NCBI GenBank assembly: GCA_018136815.1
Contig: CM030932.1
Span: 688,081-752,080 of the forward strand
DNA: 64,000 nucleotides
Source of the DNA: Isochrysis galbana
Taxonomy: Eukaryota > Haptophyta > Isochrysidales > Isochrysidaceae
Reading direction: 5' to 3'
Within the stretch, counting starts at the first letter, position 1; every line of letters begins with the position of its first letter. Shown here in pieces: positions 53,537 to 64,000 of the stretch. The translations under genes and the position numbers were made by a program. Under the pieces are notes generated by a model. It ran no database searches and was not told the DNA's origin. It saw only the letters and a program-made list of their open reading frames with translations.

Positions 53537-53553
53537 TCCGTTATCCGTTAGGC

Positions 53554-54073
53554 TAATCTTGAAAACTATCCTTACGAGATACCACCTATTAGTAACGGCG
53601 AAGGTCGGCTTCTTCCAAAGGCTAAAAAAACAACGCGAGAACATGGGACTGCACGCCCCGAGTAACAAACACATTCGGAAAATGATAAGCCCCCTGTACA
53701 CTATAGACAAGGATTTCAACCTAGGAACGACTGAAGACCTCTTGCAGGCGGCGAGAGGCCTGGACATACGGAACATCAACTAGGGTAGCCAAACCTCTTA
53801 ATAGGAACCACACCGGAAATAAATAAAGATCTCAAGCCGTATGATTGAGGAAAATCCGAGTCGAAACTAGATCAAGAGACGAGCCACAGTCTCCCACCCC
53901 CCCGTCTCCCGAAGCAGCGCGCGCGGCCTCCTTGGAACCAGCTTCTCCGCTAAAGAGGGAACTGGAGAAGGGGGAGGGGGTTGTTAGGGGTTAAGGTTGG
54001 GTAGTAGGGAGGTTCACTAGCAAGCTGCCTCACGCCGCATATGTAGCGGGGATTTTTAAGAATATTTTTTTTT
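53554..54073 (+). mobile_element. Short 5'-truncated LINE directly upstream of the kanadaptin gene
   Basis: 53559-53783 encodes the last 74 residues of the LINE protein (ILTRYHLLVTAKVGFFQRLK ..), with few differences from 48262-48484. The 3' untranslated region follows and ends AAGAATA plus nine T at 54073. The kanadaptin ATG is 41 bp further on. Confidence 0.8.
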
Positions 54074-54114
54074 AAGTTGTGGGTAAGAAGTACAAAGTAG
54101 AGTAGAGTTAGAGT

Positions 54115-56280
54115 ATGAGCATAGAGATCCAGGCGATGTCGTACGCGCCGCCCGCGTGGTCGGCGCTTCCCCCCGCTGGCTCTTACTCCCTGGAGATCGT
54201 GCGCGGCGGCGTGGTGCTCGAGCGCATGGAGATTAACTCTCGCCCCTTCTACTTGCTCGGTCGGGACCCCGCCGCCGCCCAGCTCGTGCTGCCCCACCCT
54301 TCCGTCTCTCGAGTCCATGCAGTCGTGCAGCATTCGGCAGAGGGCCACGTCTTCCTGATGGACCTCGGCTCGACACACGGCACGTACATCGGCAAAAAGG
54401 CGTGCCCAGCAAATACGTACGTACGCCTACCCGTTGGAGCGACGGTGAGGCTCGGGGCTGGCTCGCGAACGGTGTGTCTGATGGGACCGGCGGGGGAGGA
54501 GGAGGAGGATGAGGCTCAGCGCACCACGCTTGTGGCTGAGGCAGCCGGTGCAAGCGGTGGCGTCGACACGACGCAGCGGCTGGATGCGCGCGCCCGCCGC
54601 ATCGCTGCTACTACTGGCCGCTCGACCGTCTCGGCCGAAGACCTGCATGCCGGCGGCGCCGGCTGGGGCTTTGGGGAGGACGCTGCTGCTGTGCCTGCTG
54701 AGCGCACGGATGAGCTCGACGCGATGGGGCTCGACGAACTGCTTGTGCTACTGCGCAAGAGCGAACTCCGACTATCAGTCCGCCAGCAGCGCCTGATCGA
54801 GCAGATCGAGAAGCGCTCCGAGAAGTTGGCCAACCTGGCGACGGAGACGGCGCGGATCAGCGCGAAGGAGGCGGAGGGGCTGAGCGACGGGCAGGCAACA
54901 GCGCTCAAGCGGAACGAGGAACGGAGCAAGGCGTTGGAGGAGCAACTTGAGAGCCTGCGTGAGCAGTTGGCTGACGGCATTCGTGAGCAGCTTGGGGCTG
55001 TGCGCAACGTGATCGAAGGTCCCGCGGGCCGGCGACGCGGCAAGCATGGCGAGGGCGACGATGACGGCCACGATGATGAGTTCTTTGACCGTACCGCACG
55101 ACGCACGAAGCGTAGCGGCGAGACGGATGAAGGCAGGGAGGAGGTGCTCTCCGAGGCGAATATCATGCTGAAGCTCGACGCGCTCGAGGCAGAAGAGGAG
55201 GAGCTCCAGCGGCAGCTTGGTGCCGCCGAGATAGAGCAGCGCGCACACCGTGCCGCAGCGAGCGCCACAGAGGCGCCAGACGCTCTCGACGCGTACATGC
55301 ACTCCAATGCGCTGGACGTTGCCCAGCGAACCATCGAGCGGCTGACCGCGTCGCAGCAGACAATTGTGCGTGAGAGGGATAGGCTGCGCTCGTTGCTCCA
55401 ATTTGTGCAGCCTGCGCTGAGGCCCGAGGCGCTAGTCAGCGAGGCAACCGCACCGCCGCCGCCAAGTGCTTCCTCACCGATATCGCCACCTCCGGCCAAG
55501 CGCATCAAGCCAGCTGCCATGGATGAGGGCACGGCGGACGGTCGAATGGGCGGGCCGGTGAGTGGCGCCTCCGGCGTGGACCACGAATCGCATGCGCCAA
55601 CTAGCGCCAAGGTGACGCCGGAGGGCCAGACAGGGCTCGACGCGCCCATGAGCGCGGACCCGTCCTCCAAGCGGCGCAAGCTCGGACCGAGTATGCCGCC
55701 GCCTTCTGCTTCTGCGGGCGTGTCCGCCGCTGAGGGCGCTGGCGGCGACACCGCGTGCACCGGCCGGCGGGCCATGGCGGACACATTCCGGAACGAATTC
55801 GCCGCTGCAGTTGAACGGCTCTCGAGGGGGGAGACAGCGCCTGCTGCGAATGCAAACGAGCTCAAGGCGCGCGCTCTATCAAGTGGCGCCGCGGGCGCAC
55901 AGGCGTTGGAAGAGGTGGCCGCCCCGGGTTTCGTCGGACTAGGCTTTGGTGCGGCACGACCCGACGAGGCCGCACTGCGCTCGGCACGCGAGGCATCGCT
56001 GCAGGAAAAACGGACACGGATGTCGGAGGCCTCAATGGCCGCCGGGCTGAACCAGATGCATAGCGGTCACGTGGCGGACGCCGCCACCACCTTGGTAGGC
56101 AACCGGTCGCCTCACGGTCCCATTGGGCCGCTGCGGCCACCGGCGCTCGGAGCAAGCGACACGGCGGACTGGCGGACGACTGGCGGCGGAGAGGCAGACG
56201 CTGAGCTAAGCGATTGGATGCCGCCTCCGGATCAGGACGGCTCGGGGAAGACCGCGCTCAACGCCCGGCTCGGGTACTAG
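54115..56280 (+). CDS. SLC4A1AP: Kanadaptin homologue with FHA domain
   Basis: Kanadaptin is a nuclear/cytoplasmic protein with an FHA (phosphothreonine-binding) domain. Its exact role is uncertain, and RNA-processing links are proposed. Seen (721 residues, one exon): an FHA domain at about 26-124 with LLGRDP (47-52), HPSVSRVHAVVQ (61-72), LGSTHGTYI (84-92) and RLGAG; WGFGED (184-189), matching the family's W-G-M-G-E-D block; a coiled coil at about 205-300; DEFFDRTARR (321-330), like the family's D-x-F-x-D-R-T segment; and LKLDALEAEEEELQ with DALDAYM (389-395), matching its conserved C-terminal region. A Pro/Ala-rich disordered tail follows. The family's dsRBD-like segment is not evident. The start is placed at ATG 54115 because the FHA domain follows closely and a LINE tail ends 41 bp upstream. 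Confidence 0.82.
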   Translation: MSIEIQAMSYAPPAWSALPPAGSYSLEIVRGGVVLERMEINSRPFYLLGRDPAAAQLVLPHPSVSRVHAVVQHSAEGHVFLMDLGSTHGTYIGKKACPANTYVRLPVGATVRLGAGSRTVCLMGPAGEEEEDEAQRTTLVAEAAGASGGVDTTQRLDARARRIAATTGRSTVSAEDLHAGGAGWGFGEDAAAVPAERTDELDAMGLDELLVLLRKSELRLSVRQQRLIEQIEKRSEKLANLATETARISAKEAEGLSDGQATALKRNEERSKALEEQLESLREQLADGIREQLGAVRNVIEGPAGRRRGKHGEGDDDGHDDEFFDRTARRTKRSGETDEGREEVLSEANIMLKLDALEAEEEELQRQLGAAEIEQRAHRAAASATEAPDALDAYMHSNALDVAQRTIERLTASQQTIVRERDRLRSLLQFVQPALRPEALVSEATAPPPPSASSPISPPPAKRIKPAAMDEGTADGRMGGPVSGASGVDHESHAPTSAKVTPEGQTGLDAPMSADPSSKRRKLGPSMPPPSASAGVSAAEGAGGDTACTGRRAMADTFRNEFAAAVERLSRGETAPAANANELKARALSSGAAGAQALEEVAAPGFVGLGFGAARPDEAALRSAREASLQEKRTRMSEASMAAGLNQMHSGHVADAATTLVGNRSPHGPIGPLRPPALGASDTADWRTTGGGEADAELSDWMPPPDQDGSGKTALNARLGY

Positions 56281-57922
56281 CTGCCATGCGATAGTCCACT
56301 TGCGCCTCTGGACCTAGCAGATGAAGTGGACGGTCAGCGAGGTTTGGGTGACAAAATTTCTCTGCCGTGGGGGCCACGGCAGCGCGCTCATGATGGGCGG
56401 CTTTTGCTACGCCAGGGCTCTCGCTCGCATCCCATCACAGTGGATACTTCGTTAGGAATGGTACTCAAGCTCATCCATCATTTAAAACCTGCCGTTCGCC
56501 CCACTCACAAAACTTTAGTGTTTCGGATGATGATTGCAATGCCATATGGTGTGTGATGCCCAGTGCCTAGAGCCATAAAGAACAACAAGTTCTCCACAGC
56601 TTACTGTCTATGTCCTTGCGTCGAAATATCGTTAAAATGACAGGGGCATGGGCATGGTAGCCCGGTCACGCTCACTCTTTTTAACGCCACTATTTTCCAC
56701 CTCCCCTGGGTGTCCAAGGATTCCGCAGGGTCCCCCCCTACCTGCCCCGTCAACTGCACCCCCCCTCCGAACAACCCCCTCTCACCCCACGAAAGGCAGT
56801 GGCGTCGGTGAGACCCCCCTCCCTTCCCCCGCGCGTGGCGGTCTCCATTTTGGGAGATCGAGGCGGGCGCTCACGGGAGGCGGGGCAGGAAATCAGAGCG
56901 GTGAATGTAGGGCGCATCACTCTTAAAAACGCGGAGCTTCCGCGACGTTCGATCGCCCGCGATCAGTCGAAGTATGGCCTGGCCCCATATTGAGTGACCG
57001 GGCTGCTAGGCATGGGCATGGGCATGGGGCAGCGCGCGCCGACTCTTTAGCCCTTGGTCGACGCAACGCGCGCGACCTCTGCCGAACCGCGCCAGCGATT
57101 CCGCTTCGAGGAACCTGGTAGAAGGAGAAGGGAAAGGGGTAGAAAGAAGGACTGCAAGGGTCAAGCAAGGGTGGTGATAGGGAGTAACACCAGCACTCTG
57201 CCTCGCGCCGTGCTAAGTAGCGGGAATTTCGTAGCGAGTAGCAAGATTTCTTTGCTTTATGGCTCCCTTGCGACTCGCCTTCTGCGCTCCACTAGCAGCG
57301 CTCACCCATCACAGCACGCGCTCTACAGCTTGCCAACCTAAACATAGAGATAGAGCGGCGGCTCATCGCTCATCATACTATTGTGTTCATAGATTTACGT
57401 ACGCGTAAACCACAGACTCTTGTTGATCGCTGCTCGTGCATAGCGGCTATTGCCCGCAAGCGCCCACACGCGAGTTTTACACGAGTGACACAAACGCCCG
57501 CCACATGGCGCTGGTGGTGGGCTTGGACCGCGTGGGGTTGCGCGCCCTGTGCGAAAATGTTTCCTCCGCAGCCCTGATAGGCGTGCATGGCACACTCTAC
57601 GACCGCCCTACCAAAGCAGCATACATGAACGCAACAGATCAGGCCTCAGGACTAGGAAGAGCTGCGAGGAAGCCACAACATGAACGAAGAGGACATGCTC
57701 GTCGGAGGTCATCACTATTGTGCCGCATACTTTCATGAACTCGGGAGACCATGATCCAAAAGTGCCAGTGTCAGGGCATCGAGAACTCGCAGCTGCATTG
57801 GCGACGCAGCGATTACGGTGCATGACAAAAGTCACAATTCCTACCGCAGGGCGGAACAAATAGCCGATAGGACAAGGCGAAGAGAGAACTCGCCGCAGCT
57901 ACAGCCCACGAGCTCCTCAAGT
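56281..57922. other. Intergenic; diverged LINE tail and unassigned frames
   Basis: 57165-57245 resembles the LINE 3' region (GATAGGGAGTAACACCAGCA, CTCTGCCTCGCGCCG). A plus-strand frame at 57436-57738 (with HMALVVGLDRVGLRALCENV) and a minus-strand frame at 57608-57859 look partly protein-like but are not recognised. Confidence 0.35.
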
Positions 57923-58621
57923 TTATTCAGTAGCCACAAGCGCGAGATAGAAGCTGAAAGCAAGAACACCAACGTTCCGCAGCGCCGATTGCAATAGAAC
58001 AGAGGGGAGGGCGTAGACAAGAGGGCCGCCAATGCCAAAGCTGACGGCTGCAACGACGCATGTCCGCCAGAGTGATGAGCGCAGCCGCTGCCACGCACCG
58101 CGCCATCCTGCCCGCGAGAGAAGTGAGTGCGAACTCAAGTAGAGTGCATTGGAGAAGGTCTGAAAGAGCACAATATGTGACACAACTTTGACGCCGATGA
58201 GCAGAACCGCCGACTGCCTGAGGAAGCCTGGGAGCCATGGCGTAGTCGCATCGATACTGGCGAGCAGCGATGACCAGAAGTAGAACGGGATGGCGTCTGC
58301 GAGGAGTCCGGCGAGCGAGTTGCGTAGTGTGCGCATAGGCATGTATATCATCGTCCCGCCGCCCGCATGCCGTGCAAGCTGTACCAGCACGTCCCCGCAG
58401 GCGTAGGTGGAGAGGGCGTGGAGAGCGACAAAGAGTCGGTCTCTCCTTCTGAGCTGCTGGAGCGAGCTAGCGAGAGCATAGGCTGCGCTTCGGAGAGGCG
58501 GAGGCAGAACCGCGACACCCGCAGTGCTCACCAGCGGCGCGCTCAGCGTGAAGGCCGCCAGCGCAGCGCTGCTGCCGCGAAGAAGCGCCACCGGAAGCTC
58601 GGCCACCGCCTCCTCGGGCAT
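57923..58621 (-). CDS. Mpv17/PMP22-family membrane protein
   Basis: This family comprises four-helix proteins of peroxisomal, mitochondrial or plastid membranes, some of which form channels. Seen (232 residues, one exon, ATG 58621): an alanine-rich leader; YACGDVLVQLA, the family's G-D-x-x-x-Q motif; MRTLRNSLAGLLADAIPFYFW (split here as MRTLRNSLAG and ADAIPFYFW), matching R-x-x-R..G..P..H-x-W-Y; VKVVSHIVLFQTFSN (K-x-x-x-D-Q position altered); and a C-terminal helix after LRNVGVLAFSFYLALV. Conservation is modest. It is an isolated transcription unit. Confidence 0.6.
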   Translation of the reverse strand: MPEEAVAELPVALLRGSSAALAAFTLSAPLVSTAGVAVLPPPLRSAAYALASSLQQLRRRDRLFVALHALSTYACGDVLVQLARHAGGGTMIYMPMRTLRNSLAGLLADAIPFYFWSSLLASIDATTPWLPGFLRQSAVLLIGVKVVSHIVLFQTFSNALYLSSHSLLSRAGWRGAWQRLRSSLWRTCVVAAVSFGIGGPLVYALPSVLLQSALRNVGVLAFSFYLALVATE

Positions 58622-59389
58622 GGCGGCGAGACCCGTCGCACCACGCCCGCCTCCCGGTGCTCTTCCTCCTCTTCTCCTTTACGTGAGTGGGGCGTTCTTT
58701 TCTTTCACGAGGGGATGGATTCGGTGACGATGGAGGAGCCATCGAGGGGCAGCGAGATGCACTAGAGGAACGAGAAAGAGAAGACGGAAGATGATGCCGC
58801 GAGGCTATTTCGGTCCGGGGGAGGGAAGGGGGAGGGGGGGGAGGGGTCCCCACAGTTGCCACCTTACACCTGAGTTGGCATCGTTGTAGATAAAAAAGGG
58901 GGGGGGCTCTTGAAGGTCGCCCTAGGCGGCACAGGTCCGGGTGTCCGGGTGGAAGTGGCAGACGCTGAGACGCTTGAGGCTGAGGCGCGGCGCGGCCTGC
59001 GGCGACTCGGCGTCGGGGGGAAGCCGCAAGCCGTTTATTGGCCAGGGCCCCCACCCAGCGGTCCAGCGGTGACCTAGGTCTTGGTCACGTCGACACTCAC
59101 AGCCACAACAAACAATAAACAAGAAAAGGGGCCACTCCCACTCCCGACCCGCCATGACTCATGAGCAATGAGGCATGAGGCTTGTCAGCCTAGATGGGAA
59201 ATACGGTGCTAGGGCCTGCAAATACAGCCAAATACATATGCATATGCGGCCAAATACATTTCAAATACATAGGGCCTGCAAATACAGCCAAATACATATG
59301 CATCGAGGCCTACAACCCAGGACGCGCTTGAAATACAGCCAAATATATATGTATTTGACCTCTGGCCAAATACGGTAAATACGTATTTC
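58622..59389. other. Intergenic, no gene seen
   Basis: 5' flank of the Mpv17-like gene, GC-rich. 59205-59395 has repeated AAATACAGCCAAATACATAT units. No gene is recognised. Confidence 0.4.
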
Positions 59390-59516
59390 GTCCCATCTAG
59401 GGATGTCAGGTGGGTAGGTGGTTCCTCCCCCACAGCAAGGGAGGAGTGGAGAAAGGGGGCTAGTGCCCCACCATCGATGAACCGAGTGCATAAAGCATAA
59501 ACATAAACTTAGTTGG
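59390..59516 (-). mobile_element. Short member of the hairpin retroposon family
   Basis: The minus strand starts CAACTAAGTTTATG and continues GGGGCACTAGCCCCC, then GTGGGGGAGGAACCACC, as in the family's 5' 120 bp, then stops. Confidence 0.55.
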
Positions 59517-59555
59517 TAGTTGTAGTTGTAGTTGGGGTATACGGTATACTAACTT

Positions 59556-60007
59556 CATACTCAGTTCACCTTGGGGAGGCGACTCGTGCCCTCCCCTCCG
59601 GGCTCGAACTCCTCTCCGGGGGGCCCGTCGGACACCCTCAAGCCTCAGGGCCTTTGCCCTAGGCCCTTGGGCGCATGAGACGAGGGACTTATCAGCCTCA
59701 GACCCAAACCCCCTGTGGCCAGTGGGCGCGGGTTGTGAGTTGTGAGTTGCAACACAGATCCCGCCAGAGCCGGAGCCTGCACTCGTACTCACTTCCCCCC
59801 CCTCTCCTGGTCGTCAGGCGGACAGAGGACTCAGGGAGCCACCCAAGGTCAGCGAGGCGAGCTCCAGGAGAGGCAGAATCGGCCAGGGGCGAGCCCCAGT
59901 ATCCACTGCCCGCTGAGATGCCTTGCCTAGTCCACAGGGGGGGCCCTCGGGACCTCTGAGAGCAGGCAAAGGCGCGTGCCATGCGCACGCCTCGCAGGAG
60001 AGAACGA
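59556..60007 (+). mobile_element. Older hairpin-family retroposon, interrupted
   Basis: AACTTCATACTCAGTTC followed by GGCGACTCGTGCCCTCC is a diverged family start. Sequence to 60007 parallels 17650-18000 and is interrupted by the copy at 60008-60758. Confidence 0.45.
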
Positions 60008-60758
60008 TATAAACCTTTTAATAGTCTCACCGCACACGCGGCCGTGGACCCTCTACTTTCTACTCACGTAGGAAACTTTCTACACCCCCACTTCCCCGGC
60101 CCTTCTCCCCCCGCCATAAGGCGACTCCCCCCGTGCACTACTAGGGGGAATGGGGTGAAGGGCTTAGATATGGTCCGGTGGCCCGCGCCACCCCCCGGTG
60201 ATCATTCCCCCCCTTCCTCCTGTGTCTCCGAGTGGGCGGCGGTCTCAGCCCCGACTTATCCTGTAAACAGGTGCGGGACTTACCTATTTTTCGGTGAGCG
60301 GAGCTCTCGCTCCGCCCACCCCCTTCTCCGCGCTCTCTCTCCCCTCTCCTGCGGCACGCGCGATGGCGCGCCTGCGGCAGGCCTCCAGCTGCCTGCTGGC
60401 GACCCCTGGAGGCTCATGGAGGCCAGCTCTGGGGGCAGAGGAGGCTGGGACTGGGCCCTGGTCTCCCCTGCCTCTCCCTCGCTGGCGCTCCTGAGCCTCT
60501 GGGGCCCCCAATCTGCACCTGTCTGCCTGTCGACCAGGGGGGGAGGGGGGGTTGGAGCAATGGGCTGGCCACGAGGGGCCAGGATGGGCGAATGGGGCGA
60601 GCCTGTGGGGAAGGGAGTGGGTCAGTAGGGCAGTGGCCTCCTGGCAAGCCATCAGGCGTGCCAGGAGGATGGGTGGTTCCTCCCCCATGGCAGGGGAGGA
60701 GTGGAGAGAGGGGGGGGCTCGTGCCCCCCCATGGGGCAACCAAGTATAAACTTAGTTG
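60008..60758 (-). mobile_element. Non-autonomous retroposon with 5' hairpin, copy 3
   Basis: 751 bp, nearly identical to 542-1305. Flanked by TCGCAGGAGAGAACGA at 59992-60007 and 60759-60774. The minus strand starts CAACTAAGTTTATACTTGG and ends GAGACTATTAAAAGGTTTAT. Inserted in an older family member. Confidence 0.85.
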
Positions 60759-60863
60759 TCGCAGGAGAGAACGACGAGTGAGAAAAGAGAGTGGGGGGCG
60801 CGGAACACGGACAAGGTAGACGGGACATACAATGCTGCTCTCTACGCCCTAAGTATACACGTT

Positions 60864-61957
60864 TTACTTTCTCGGCCCACCCATGCTCCCCGCCTCTTCT
60901 CCTCTCCGACCATCTCTGGCTCGGACGGCAAGGTTCTCATCGCTCCAACTCTGTTGCAGCTCGCGCCTCAGAGCCTCGCTCTCGCGCAACTGGGCCCATG
61001 CACTCAGATCAAGTAGCGGACAATCTGGCGCACTAACAGCCGCCTCGACGGTCACCGGGCCTTCCGTCTCACAGACCGCCCGAGCCAAATGGATGTCATG
61101 GCAACGGCCGCCGCAAGCATGTAGACGCGCCACTTTCGACGCCAATGAGCGTGCCTCCGATGATCGACCCGGCTCACCAGCCACAAACTTGCACATCATC
61201 GCTGCTGTGCGGGACCAGCATGATGGATCGTCCGCATCCAATGCCTGCGAACACGTATTATGGGATGCAGACGTGTGAGTAGGGGCAGTCGATAATGGGT
61301 TGAGATCATCAGCGGCACGAAGAGACAACTGCGCAATGAGCAAATGGAAGCCCATGTGGAGTTGGCTGGGCCTGCGCAGCGCGCTGCCAAAAGCGCATTC
61401 ACCTCCACCAAGAGTTCAGTATACACCCGCTCACAGTGCTGTCGTGCATACTTGCACTGTTGCTGCTGCTCTCCAAGAGTATCCCACAGGTCGTCCGGGA
61501 TCTCACTCCGGCTCGAGTAGTGATCGAGCGCACCCGCATGCTCGGCGGCGGCGAGGGTGACTCTGTGAAGCTGGGCCTGGTAGAGCGCGGCGAGCATCCT
61601 CCTCAGCCGCCTCTTCTCGCTGGGCTTGTGCTCGATCGCGCGCTCGACGTAACGCTCGGCGCGGAGCATCTCGTCCCGCCGCGCCGCCTCCTCTGCCGCA
61701 CTCTCAAGCCCGAGCACCTCCAGGTTCTGTGGGAGGAGAAGGAGGGGAGGGCCAGAGGCGTGCCAGCCGTCGCTTGCTCTCGCTCCCTCTCCACTCTCGA
61801 GCTGGACGGCGTGCCGCTGCTTGTCAGCATGGTAGGCCCGGACGAGCCCGACCTGTCCGTTAAGCTCGCTGCGTACACGCAGGCCATGCAGCCGCACGCG
61901 CTGGCCCAGCAGGTCAGAGGGAAGTAGCGAACCGCTCGCGCGCGCCACGCGGCACAT
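60864..61957 (-). CDS. Unrecognised two-exon protein with SH3-like N-terminus
   Basis: Seen: exon 1 61957-61319 and exon 2 61244-60864 join in phase over a 74-bp intron (GTGCCG..TTCGCAG) to give 339 residues. Residues about 14-60 (LGQRVRLHGLRVRSELNGQV then GLVRAYHADKQRHAVQL) fit the SH3-like pattern V-x-G-L..LNG..G.V..R..V.L seen before MYND or ankyrin domains in other proteins. The remainder is helical (ERYVERAIEHKPSEKRRLRR, then EQQQQCKYARQHCERVY) with scattered cysteines (CGGRC), possibly TPR-like. No enzyme family is recognised. Convergent with nothing obvious. Confidence 0.5.
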
Positions 61958-62287
61958 CCTCGCGCCCTATCGACACGATGATATCATCCATGAGAAATGA
62001 GGCATAAAAACAGAAGAACTACTACTGGGAGCCGCCAGCGCAATAAAATGAACAAAGGTCGCGTTCCGTCGAATATGGGACATCACTCAATTGAGCCATC
62101 ATATGTCCATAGTCCGTTTACAAAAAAGTCGAATATCCTCGTCGTCTTCCTTTCTCCGTCATCCTCGGCGACTCTACCGTCAAAAGAGAACATTTCTAAT
62201 ATCCTGATGTCATTAGAGTAGAGGCTTGAGCTTCGTTCGTGCGCGTGCCCGCTTCGTGGGCGTGCCCGTGCCCTTCCCCAGCCTCCC

Positions 62288-62710
62288 ATGGCCCCTAGCA
62301 AGCCTGCCAACAAGCGCAAGCCGGCACGGGGGCACTACACAGTACATGCCCGCGACACCCGGGCCGAGGAGCGCGCGCGCGTAGTCGCAGATGTCCGGAA
62401 GGCGGTTGCTCATTGTCGCACGCATAGCGTTGGCGCGAAGGCGGCTCTGGCTTCTGGGCTTTTCCCTCATGCCACGCGCGGAAAGGTCGAGTGGGGCCTG
62501 AGGCGGCCTGCCGCCAATGATGACTCCACTCGGGACGCCAACCAACAGCGGCTCACAAATGCTGAGCGCTTGAAGTTGGCATCGTGGATCCTCACGCGCG
62601 CTGACGCCCATGATACCCAGTCTCGGCATCAGATTTCTGTCAAGGTCCGCGAGATGCTCACAGAGAGGCACCGCTTCAATCGTATCAAAAATTTCAACCT
62701 ACTTTTATAA
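62288..62710 (+). pseudogene. DNA-binding N-terminus of a transposase-like protein
   Basis: 140 codons from ATG 62288. Basic start (MAPSKPANKRKPARGHY), then two helix-turn-helix-like segments (VGAKAALASGLFPHATRGKV and ERLKLASWILTRADAH..SVKVREML). This layout is typical of pogo/Tc5-type transposases. The frame is cut at about 62705 by a hairpin-family retroposon. Possibly the same gene resumes at 63560. Confidence 0.4.
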
Positions 62711-62711
62711 G

Positions 62712-62935
62712 TGGGGGTCAATGGGGGCCTCGCGCCCCCCTCTCTCCATCGCGGACACCCCCCGGGTCGGGCCCGTACACTCAACCCCAGCCCCTGCCCT
62801 CTGGCAGGGGCAGGGCACTCATCAATTCAGCCCAGACCCCTAGTGGGCGCGAGTCGCGAGCCGCACTCCCAGGCCCGCATGGGCCTGCTCTCGTACTGAC
62901 TCCCCCCACCGCAAAATTCGCCCTCGCCGCCGCGC
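62712..62935 (+). mobile_element. Diverged hairpin-family retroposon fragment
   Basis: GTGGGGGTCAATGGGGGCCT, CGCGCCCCCCTCTCTCC and TGGGCGCGAGTCGCGAGCCG parallel other members (17640, 59700). No clear target duplication. Confidence 0.4.
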
Positions 62936-63559
62936 GCGGACCCCGTCACCACTGCACCCGTGCCCAAGCCTTCCCAAGTATCTTCACCCGCTACCCAAGT
63001 CGATAGGCCGCCTACGGACGCGTGGGTTGCCAAGGATGGAGTCTCAGGAGCCTTACCCGGATCCTGGGAACAGTCCATCTCCACAGGGATGCGGCGGGTT
63101 GGAATTATGGAGTGCAGTTGGTCACCAAGCGCAAGTGGGCAACAGAAGACTTAGTCGTTGAGGCCCCGGCAGGTGAATGCACGTTTGACGACTTGACGAC
63201 TGTGTCGACTTGACGAGGCTACAGACTCGGTCTTGTCTTCGCCCTCCGTGCGTCATGCGTCGTGCGTCAATCACCATGCCCGTAGTCAACCCCGAGGAAA
63301 GCTCCATGAGCTCCCCGCAAGAACCGCATTCCGCGCTAGCTGCCGGCGCGCCCTCGCAGGCAATCTCCAAGAGTGAGATCAGCCTTGCTCTGACAGCCTT
63401 CCGGGAGGGCGGGGTGGCAGCTACATAAGTGCGCGACTAGACATTTAGGCATGTCTAATGGACATTTCATGGGACATTTGGGTGCAAAATTTGGATGTCC
63501 CGAGACATTTTTTTGGGACATTTGGGCAGAAAAAACGGGACATAACCGCCTACCCCTAG
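62936..63559. other. Intergenic, no gene seen
   Basis: Short frames only. 63440-63540 has repeated GGGACATTT units. Confidence 0.35.
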
Positions 63560-63888
63560 GCGGCTGCTGACGAGGAAGAAGTGAAGAAGAGGAAGGCCGC
63601 GCGCCTCGAGCGCCATGTTCAGGAAGAGGAGCGTGAGCAGTCTCGTCGTGTAGCCTTCGAGGCATGCCGAACGAAATGTTCTTGTGAGATTGTTCCTTGT
63701 CCATGGGATTGCTGGATGGCTTTATGTTGTGTGAAAATTGTGGGAATCTGAAGAAAGGGTGGTGCAAGAAAAGAGACTGTGTGAGATGGCGTAAGAGTCC
63801 CATTCTTGTGCCGAGTGACGGCGTTGTGGAGTCTGAAAGTGATGCACGTGCCTCCGGCCTCGTTTTCGACATCAGGCCTTGTCCATGA
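63560..63888 (+). pseudogene. Transposase-like C-terminal remnant with Cys motif
   Basis: A charged helix (EEEVKKRKAARLERHVQEEE) leads to CRTKCSCEIVPCPWDC. In a shifted frame LCENCGNLKKGWCKKRDC follows, ending at 63888. Such Cys-rich tails end some pogo-like transposases. The frame is broken at least once. Confidence 0.3.
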
Positions 63889-64000
63889 GGCGCCTGTTCC
63901 CGTGTATGTGCACAAGTAAGATGTCACTGTGAATCACATCTTCAACCAATACGAAAAATAAGCACACGCCGGCGATGGAAATCACAAGAGGCAACTTTCA

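Noticed and set aside
54516-55865. 449-codon minus-strand frame opposite kanadaptin
   Set aside because: Antisense shadow of a GC-rich gene; Ser/Ala-rich with no domain.
1-64000. CRISPR arrays, bacterial operons, riboswitches
   Set aside because: The DNA is eukaryotic. Tandem repeats have long units without regular spacers, and no cas or operon structure is present.

Overview
The window is nuclear DNA of a eukaryote. Its protein genes are split by short spliceosomal introns (about 70-570 bp, donors mostly GTGAG/GTGCG/GTAAG, acceptors CAG/TAG), and several encode eukaryote-only trafficking proteins (KDEL receptor, SEC22). Composition is GC-rich with long C, G and CT/GA tracts. A unicellular alga, possibly a haptophyte or relative, would fit, but nothing here fixes the species.

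Likely host genes, left to right: a KDEL-receptor (ERD2) family gene (1639-2844, +); an unrecognised two-exon gene (4048-5125, -); the ER-Golgi R-SNARE SEC22 in six exons (7222-8971, +); an unrecognised gene in two inverted copies (15860-16569 + and 24698-25407 -); a secretory or plastid-targeted protein with two YCII-like domains (20837-22175, +); an RluA-type pseudouridine synthase (43348-44577, -); a coiled-coil protein in three exons (48978-49815, +); a kanadaptin homologue with an FHA domain (54115-56280, +); an Mpv17/PMP22-family membrane protein (57923-58621, -); and an unrecognised two-exon gene with an SH3-like start (60864-61957, -).

Most of the rest is mobile DNA. The largest element is a 5'-truncated Ty3/gypsy chromovirus on the minus strand (28066-37089). 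It has one 845-bp LTR, a protease-RT-RNase H ORF and an integrase-chromodomain ORF. A domain resembling phage-type DNA cytosine methyltransferases sits in the same ORF, upstream of the protease. A shorter relative (11353-14501) keeps both ends, a 5-bp target duplication (AGTAC) and half of the methyltransferase, but has lost the replication enzymes. Related LTR pieces lie at 3302, 5680, 19612, 23127 and 50867, and a solo LTR with its own 5-bp duplication at 9420-10408.

Other repeats are: a LINE with a zinc-knuckle tail (46928-48783, plus fragments); a non-autonomous retroposon family of about 750-875 bp, with a 5' hairpin and 14-16-bp target duplications (542, 17616, 60008); two broken hAT-type transposase genes (39.6-41.3 kb); a Tc1/mariner-like MITE that holds an LTR that holds a retroposon (19404-20564); an 802-bp foldback element (37583-38384); and a 1.7-kb inverted segmental duplication (15575-17290 / 23940-25690). 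The host genes look like islands in a repeat-rich region and do not form an operon or shared pathway. ERD2 and SEC22 both act in ER-Golgi traffic, but they are separate transcription units.
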